NCBI GenBank assembly: GCA_002794785.1
Contig: NBBA01000009.1
Location: 620,001-684,000 of the forward strand
Direction of reading: 5' to 3'
Source: Coniferiporia sulphurascens
Lineage: Eukaryota; Basidiomycota; Agaricomycetes; Hymenochaetales; Hymenochaetaceae
Length of the DNA stretch: 64,000 bases
How positions within the stretch are numbered: the first letter of the stretch is position 1; each line of letters starts with the position of its first letter. This document shows, in pieces, positions 60,124 to 64,000 of the stretch. A program made the position numbers and the translations under genes. A model generated the notes under the pieces. It was not told the DNA's origin and did no database searches. It worked only from the letters and a program-made list of their open reading frames with translations.

Positions 60124-62998
60124 TCACATTGGGCGGTCAGCAATGTCTGTAAAATCTAAGAGGCTCAACGCATTCCGTGCTGCCACGCTCATTTCCTGTG
60201 CCTCTTCCGCCGAAATCCCTCCGGTTCTTCTTCGCGTCTCTGGCGAGTCGCCGACTGAGTTGATGGGCTTAATTGCCTCACGAGCGATGTGTTGCAGTGC
60301 ATCGTCGATACCAGCTTCCCTGAGCTTATGGGAGTCGACCGACGCAAGCCGTTCGACACACGAAATGGCAGCCTTGCGAATTTCGGAGCGGTAATGCCCT
60401 AGACACGCACGGAGAGAAGAAAGAATACGCGCATTAGAGAGTAGACACATTCGGTGGGAATCCCGGCCATTCGATATATTTCCAAGGACACGAACGGCCT
60501 GAGAGAGATGTCAGTATACAGGCGAACACTAACTCAACCAAATTTTTGTTTACCTGACATAAGATGACTTCTTCTCTACTGGACTCTAGAACGTCTGCCA
60601 GGATGCCCATTAACTCATCTCCCGACAGATGATCAAATACCACGTCAATATGACCTTCAGATATCGATGCGAGGTTAGCGAGGACATTGAGCGCCTGCTC
60701 CTGAATATCCTCTTCAGGGTCAAGCAGACAACTGAATGGATAATTCTAGTGTACGGATCCTGGAAGAAAAGTGCGTTCACTCACGATCTTAGGTGTCCCC
60801 ATCCCAACTGGTTCATGACAACCTGCTTCTCTTCGACGGTGGCTTTGTTGAGAAGATTTTTTATTGCCCACAGTGCTCCTACTCTCAGTGCTTTTTCTTG
60901 TGATCTAGATAACTCCGAGATCCGCTTGATCATCCCTCGTTCCATAATTGTCTGGGTTTATGAAAGCACGGAGTCAAGATGTGGTCCTGAAATGTGAATA
61001 AATGGCTCACTTTCCGCAACGGTGAAAAGTCATTGAGGAGATTGCACAATCCAGCCAATGCGATGTTCGTCACTCTTTTGTCCTCATCCACCCTCTCCAT
61101 TATCTCGCACAATGTTAATCCCACACCAGAGTCGAGCAGGTTGGTCCGCAAAACGCGGACAGAACGAGTGAGAGCTCTTACGCAAAGGCACGCGCCATAG
61201 CGTACACCGGCATTTGGATGATGAAGACATACAGATATTAAAGGGAGGAGCTCTAGAATACCCGTGATATCATTCCGAATATCATTATCGAACAAAGAAA
61301 TTGCGCCGACAGCCGTCAGAGCCGCCTGTTTTCCATCGTGAGCAACCAAGAATTAAATAGTAGGTTGTCTTTGCTTGCCTCACGAAGACGAGAGACATCA
61401 ACTGCTTCGCCGTCCTCCCATTCCTGAGGCTTCACCAGGGGCGTAATCGCGCTGATTAAACCTGCAAGTTTCACCAAAACCCCAGATTTACACGCTTCAA
61501 TGCAGCGGTCGTTGTCGTCGGCAACCAAGGAGCCTTAAAGTGGTACATTTGGTCACGCCTCAACTTTTCAAAAGATTACACATTCACATACTTAAGATAT
61601 GGCATGCCTTCATGCGATTCGCTGCGGACTCGTGGGTATTTGAGATGATTGCGCCTAAAACATGTACTGTTGTGCTTGAAAGTCGACGATTAGGGTTTTG
61701 GGAGATCGAACGCAGAATATTCGTTACGCTTAAAGTGCATGATGTTAGCTCCTGCCAAGACAAAGCGACATGCATATTGGATTACCATAAGCATGCTGCT
61801 AGTCGCACTTCGGACCTCCTGTCTTTTGAGAAGTCTGACGCTATGAGGAGGACGGGAAGTGCTATTCGATAAGGCGCTTAGTACAGTCGCGAAGCGAAGA
61901 TAAAGAGAGCTTGCATTTGTTTTCTGGGGGTGACTTAGACAAAACAAGCGCGATATTTGGGTTGTCCTTTACTAACGCTGCTATAGCACACAGAGCGACT
62001 TCCTGCGTCTAATTGTTAAAGGTACGGTTAAGCTTTGTCAGTCTTGTCAAGAAACTAAAAGAGACACACAGCAATTTCTTTGTCTTTCAACATCATTGTC
62101 AGATGTCGGACAACCCAACCGCCCAATCGACCTGGAGAATTCGCGTCTACAAGTGCGGAGACCTCCCATCCTCTTTTCCCTCTACTCTCCTTTGTCCGCT
62201 CCTCCAGGGAGAGCCAGTCTGTGACAGCGGTGCGGTGCTTTTGCACACGCACGGCAAATGCTAGTACCTGAGCTGTATAAATTCGAACGGTGGGGATTGA
62301 GCTTTCGAGCAAGGGCAAGTATACGTCCAGTGCATGCATCTGCGTCAATAAGTGAAATAGGCGACATAAGAAGGAATGGGCGAGGAAGCATGAGGGCACT
62401 TGCCTGAAACATGCAATCCAAAGTGGATCGTGCCTCACCCTTGAGGTCCGGACATTCTTCACCTAAACCCCATAGTGACGGACCGGTACAATCTGCGATT
62501 GCTACGCATAGCGCTCTGAACGATCGTACAATGGGGATCTTTAGTGAGTCGGGAGCATTGGGGGACAGACCCGCTAAAGCGCCGAGTATCGCACCAGGCG
62601 CACCCGCATCGAGGAGGCCGCGGAGGACAGCACGAGGGCCTGCAGGTCTAGGCATGTCAGTGAACGGGATAAGCTATAAGGCGAGAAAGCATCGCCGTCT
62701 CACCATTTGCCAGCGTGGTAATTACATTCGCCGCCTCGATGCGGATGAGTCGGGCGGTCTCTTCAGAGCAGCTCGAATGCGCAGCGGGCGGGTTCACTTC
62801 CGTGTCCAAGTTTACATAGTTGGCTACACTGAAAACGGGTATTTATGCTTGCTGGTTGAATTGTGCGGGAACGAAAAGGGCGTACGAGGTGAGTAGATGA
62901 CCTTGAGGACCCCATGAGCGTTGAAATTCGAATTTGGCGACAGGGTCGCCAATGAGCGTGTTCTTTGCATTCTTCAGGTAATGTAGAACCCCAATCAT
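60124..62998 (-). CDS. GID5: Armadillo-repeat protein, ARMC8/GID5 (VID28) type
   Basis: Likely GID/CTLH E3 ligase scaffold subunit that positions substrate receptors, in yeast for gluconeogenic enzymes. Exons: 62998-62902, 62823-62704, 62639-62404, 62339-62070, 62002-61973, 61923-61786, 61751-61592, 61533-61379, 61325-61011, 60951-60785, 60731-60554, 60498-60124, giving 746 aa. It starts MIGVLHYLKNAKNTLIG, like the family opening. Repeated ARM units run throughout (IRIEAANVITTLANG, VRIYTAQVLAFAV, VRSATSSMLMELTSC, RYGACLCVRALTRSV, DIQEQALNVLANLAS, SEIRKAAISCVERLAS). The introns after 62404 and after 61379 start with GC. The join 61973/61923 is uncertain: the skipped 49 nt also reads as ARM-like sequence. 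It is divergent to CAB5. Confidence 0.8.
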
Positions 62999-63173
62999 TA
63001 TCCAGCTGAAGAAACAGTCGAAGAAGAGACGTTGTCGCGAAGGGAAGAGCGTTCCACTGAGCACTGCGGCCGTCGGCCGTGACGCGTGTATGCTCGTTGC
63101 GGACACGCTCACTTGGGAAATGCCTCTCTCATCGTCGACCACATCAAGGCGAGTCCGACTCTGCTAGATAGCT

Positions 63174-64000
63174 ATGCTAGGTGCGCTCGTCTTCCCGCTC
63201 CCGACGATGTTGCTTATATTGTCGCCTTTAAAGTGGTCGGGCTTACCGGTGGGATTGCGACGGGCAAGTCAACGGTCTCGTCGTTGCTCAAGTCTCATTC
63301 GGTCCCGGTTGTGGACGCAGATGTTATCGCTCGTGAGGTCGTCCTCCCGGGCACACCGGCACACTCTAAGATAGTCTCGTACTTTGGGACAGACGTTCTT
63401 CTTCCTGATGGCAACCTCGATAGACCAAAGCTGGGCGCCGTTATCTTTAATGACGAACAGAAACGAAGAAAGCTGAATTCAATTGTTCATCCTGCCGTTC
63501 GCAGGGCTATGCTATGGCAAGTTGTAAAGAAATGGTTTAAGGGAGATAGATACTGCATCATGGATATCCCCTTGTTAATTGAGACTGGCTTGTATAAATG
63601 GGTCGGCAAAGTCGTGGTGGTGAGCTGGTGCGTCACTCGCTGGTCCTCTGAATCCGTCGATTGTACCTGACCTTTGTTTTAAGTCCGGAGGACTTGCAGC
63701 TCCATCGCCTCATGGGCCGTGATCAGTCGACGAGGGAGGCTGCGATGTCGCGCATAAAGTCACAGATACCGATATCTGTGAAAACCAGGTATGCGGATAC
63801 CGTGGTTAGCAATGCTGGGGCACTGGAGGAGCTGGATAACCAGGTCAAGGATCTTGTGCTAAATCTCGAGAGGGAGACAAGGTGGACTTGGGCCGCCGAA
63901 TGGATTATACCGCCCCTGGGGCTGTTAACTGCGGCGTTGACGGTGTTGGTCAGGACTGCAAGGCGCAGCGTGTCCGAGGGCTTAAATATATACAGTGTGA
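63174..64000 (+). CDS. CAB5: Dephospho-CoA kinase (3' end beyond window)
   Basis: Last enzyme of CoA synthesis, phosphorylating the 3' hydroxyl of dephospho-CoA. Exons seen: 63174-63180 (7 nt), 63234-63627, 63684 to the window edge. The first coding exon holds only M-L and one base of the next codon; exon 2 continues VVGLTGGIATGKST with the P-loop GGIATGKS. VDADVIAREV, GNLDRPKLGAVIFND, HPAVRRAM and MDIPLLIETGL are typical of the family. The junction into exon 3 gives VVVVSCPEDLQLHRLMGRDQ, with the LMGRD motif, and IKSQIP. The C-terminus has a hydrophobic segment (PLGLLTAALTVLVRTARR), a likely membrane anchor as in fungal and animal DPCK. The frame is still open at 64000, so the protein is slightly truncated here. 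Confidence 0.92.

Overview
The window looks like a gene-dense stretch of a fungal nuclear chromosome, most likely from a mushroom-forming basidiomycete (Agaricomycetes). The evidence is the short GT-AG introns (about 45-90 nt), the many exons per gene, intergenic gaps often under 300 bp, fungal-type gene families, and a Tad-like non-LTR retrotransposon. I rebuilt exon models by hand. For nearly all genes every splice junction keeps the frame and the total length divides by three.

Layout, left to right: TRAPPC10/TRS130 (minus, cut by the left edge); RRP3 helicase and an RTA1-type membrane protein (plus); a poorly resolved small locus at 8.6-9.0 kb beside degenerate direct repeats; CEF1/CDC5L and a prolyl-4-hydroxylase-like dioxygenase (minus); an intron-containing tRNA-Ser(GCT); SerC (minus); a Ser/Pro-rich hypothetical (minus); HSP90 (plus) with heat-shock elements; TSC1/hamartin (minus); a 5'-truncated retrotransposon with a target-site duplication, lying between TSC1 and NAC-alpha (plus); TRM9 and ALG13 (minus); PRO3 (plus); a glutamine-synthetase-like gene rich in microexons (minus); RPT3 (plus); a DUF3074 protein (minus); SPB4 (plus); mitochondrial bL27 (minus); mRNA capping enzyme (plus); a second low-complexity hypothetical (minus); phosphopantetheine adenylyltransferase, an F-box protein and a four-TM membrane protein (all minus); ATG15 lipase (plus); guanine deaminase (minus); GPI10/PIG-B (plus); an ARMC8/GID5-like armadillo protein (minus); dephospho-CoA kinase (plus, cut by the right edge).

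The genes are mostly housekeeping: ribosome biogenesis (RRP3, SPB4), splicing (CEF1), capping, tRNA modification, protein folding, targeting and turnover (HSP90, NAC-alpha, RPT3, GID5), vesicle traffic and autophagy (TRAPPC10, ATG15), TOR control (TSC1), glycan and GPI synthesis (ALG13, GPI10), and amino-acid, purine and CoA metabolism. They are not a pathway cluster. Head-to-head pairs share short intergenic regions, for example GS-like/RPT3, DUF3074/SPB4, guanine deaminase/GPI10, GID5/CAB5 and ALG13/PRO3.

I found no CRISPR array, prokaryotic-style defence locus, secondary-metabolite cluster or other plainly new system. The unusual material is at the gene-structure level: very small exons, repeated GTTCGT and GC donors, an HSP90 ending MEEID, the retrotransposon in a shared promoter, and several unidentified conserved-looking proteins.
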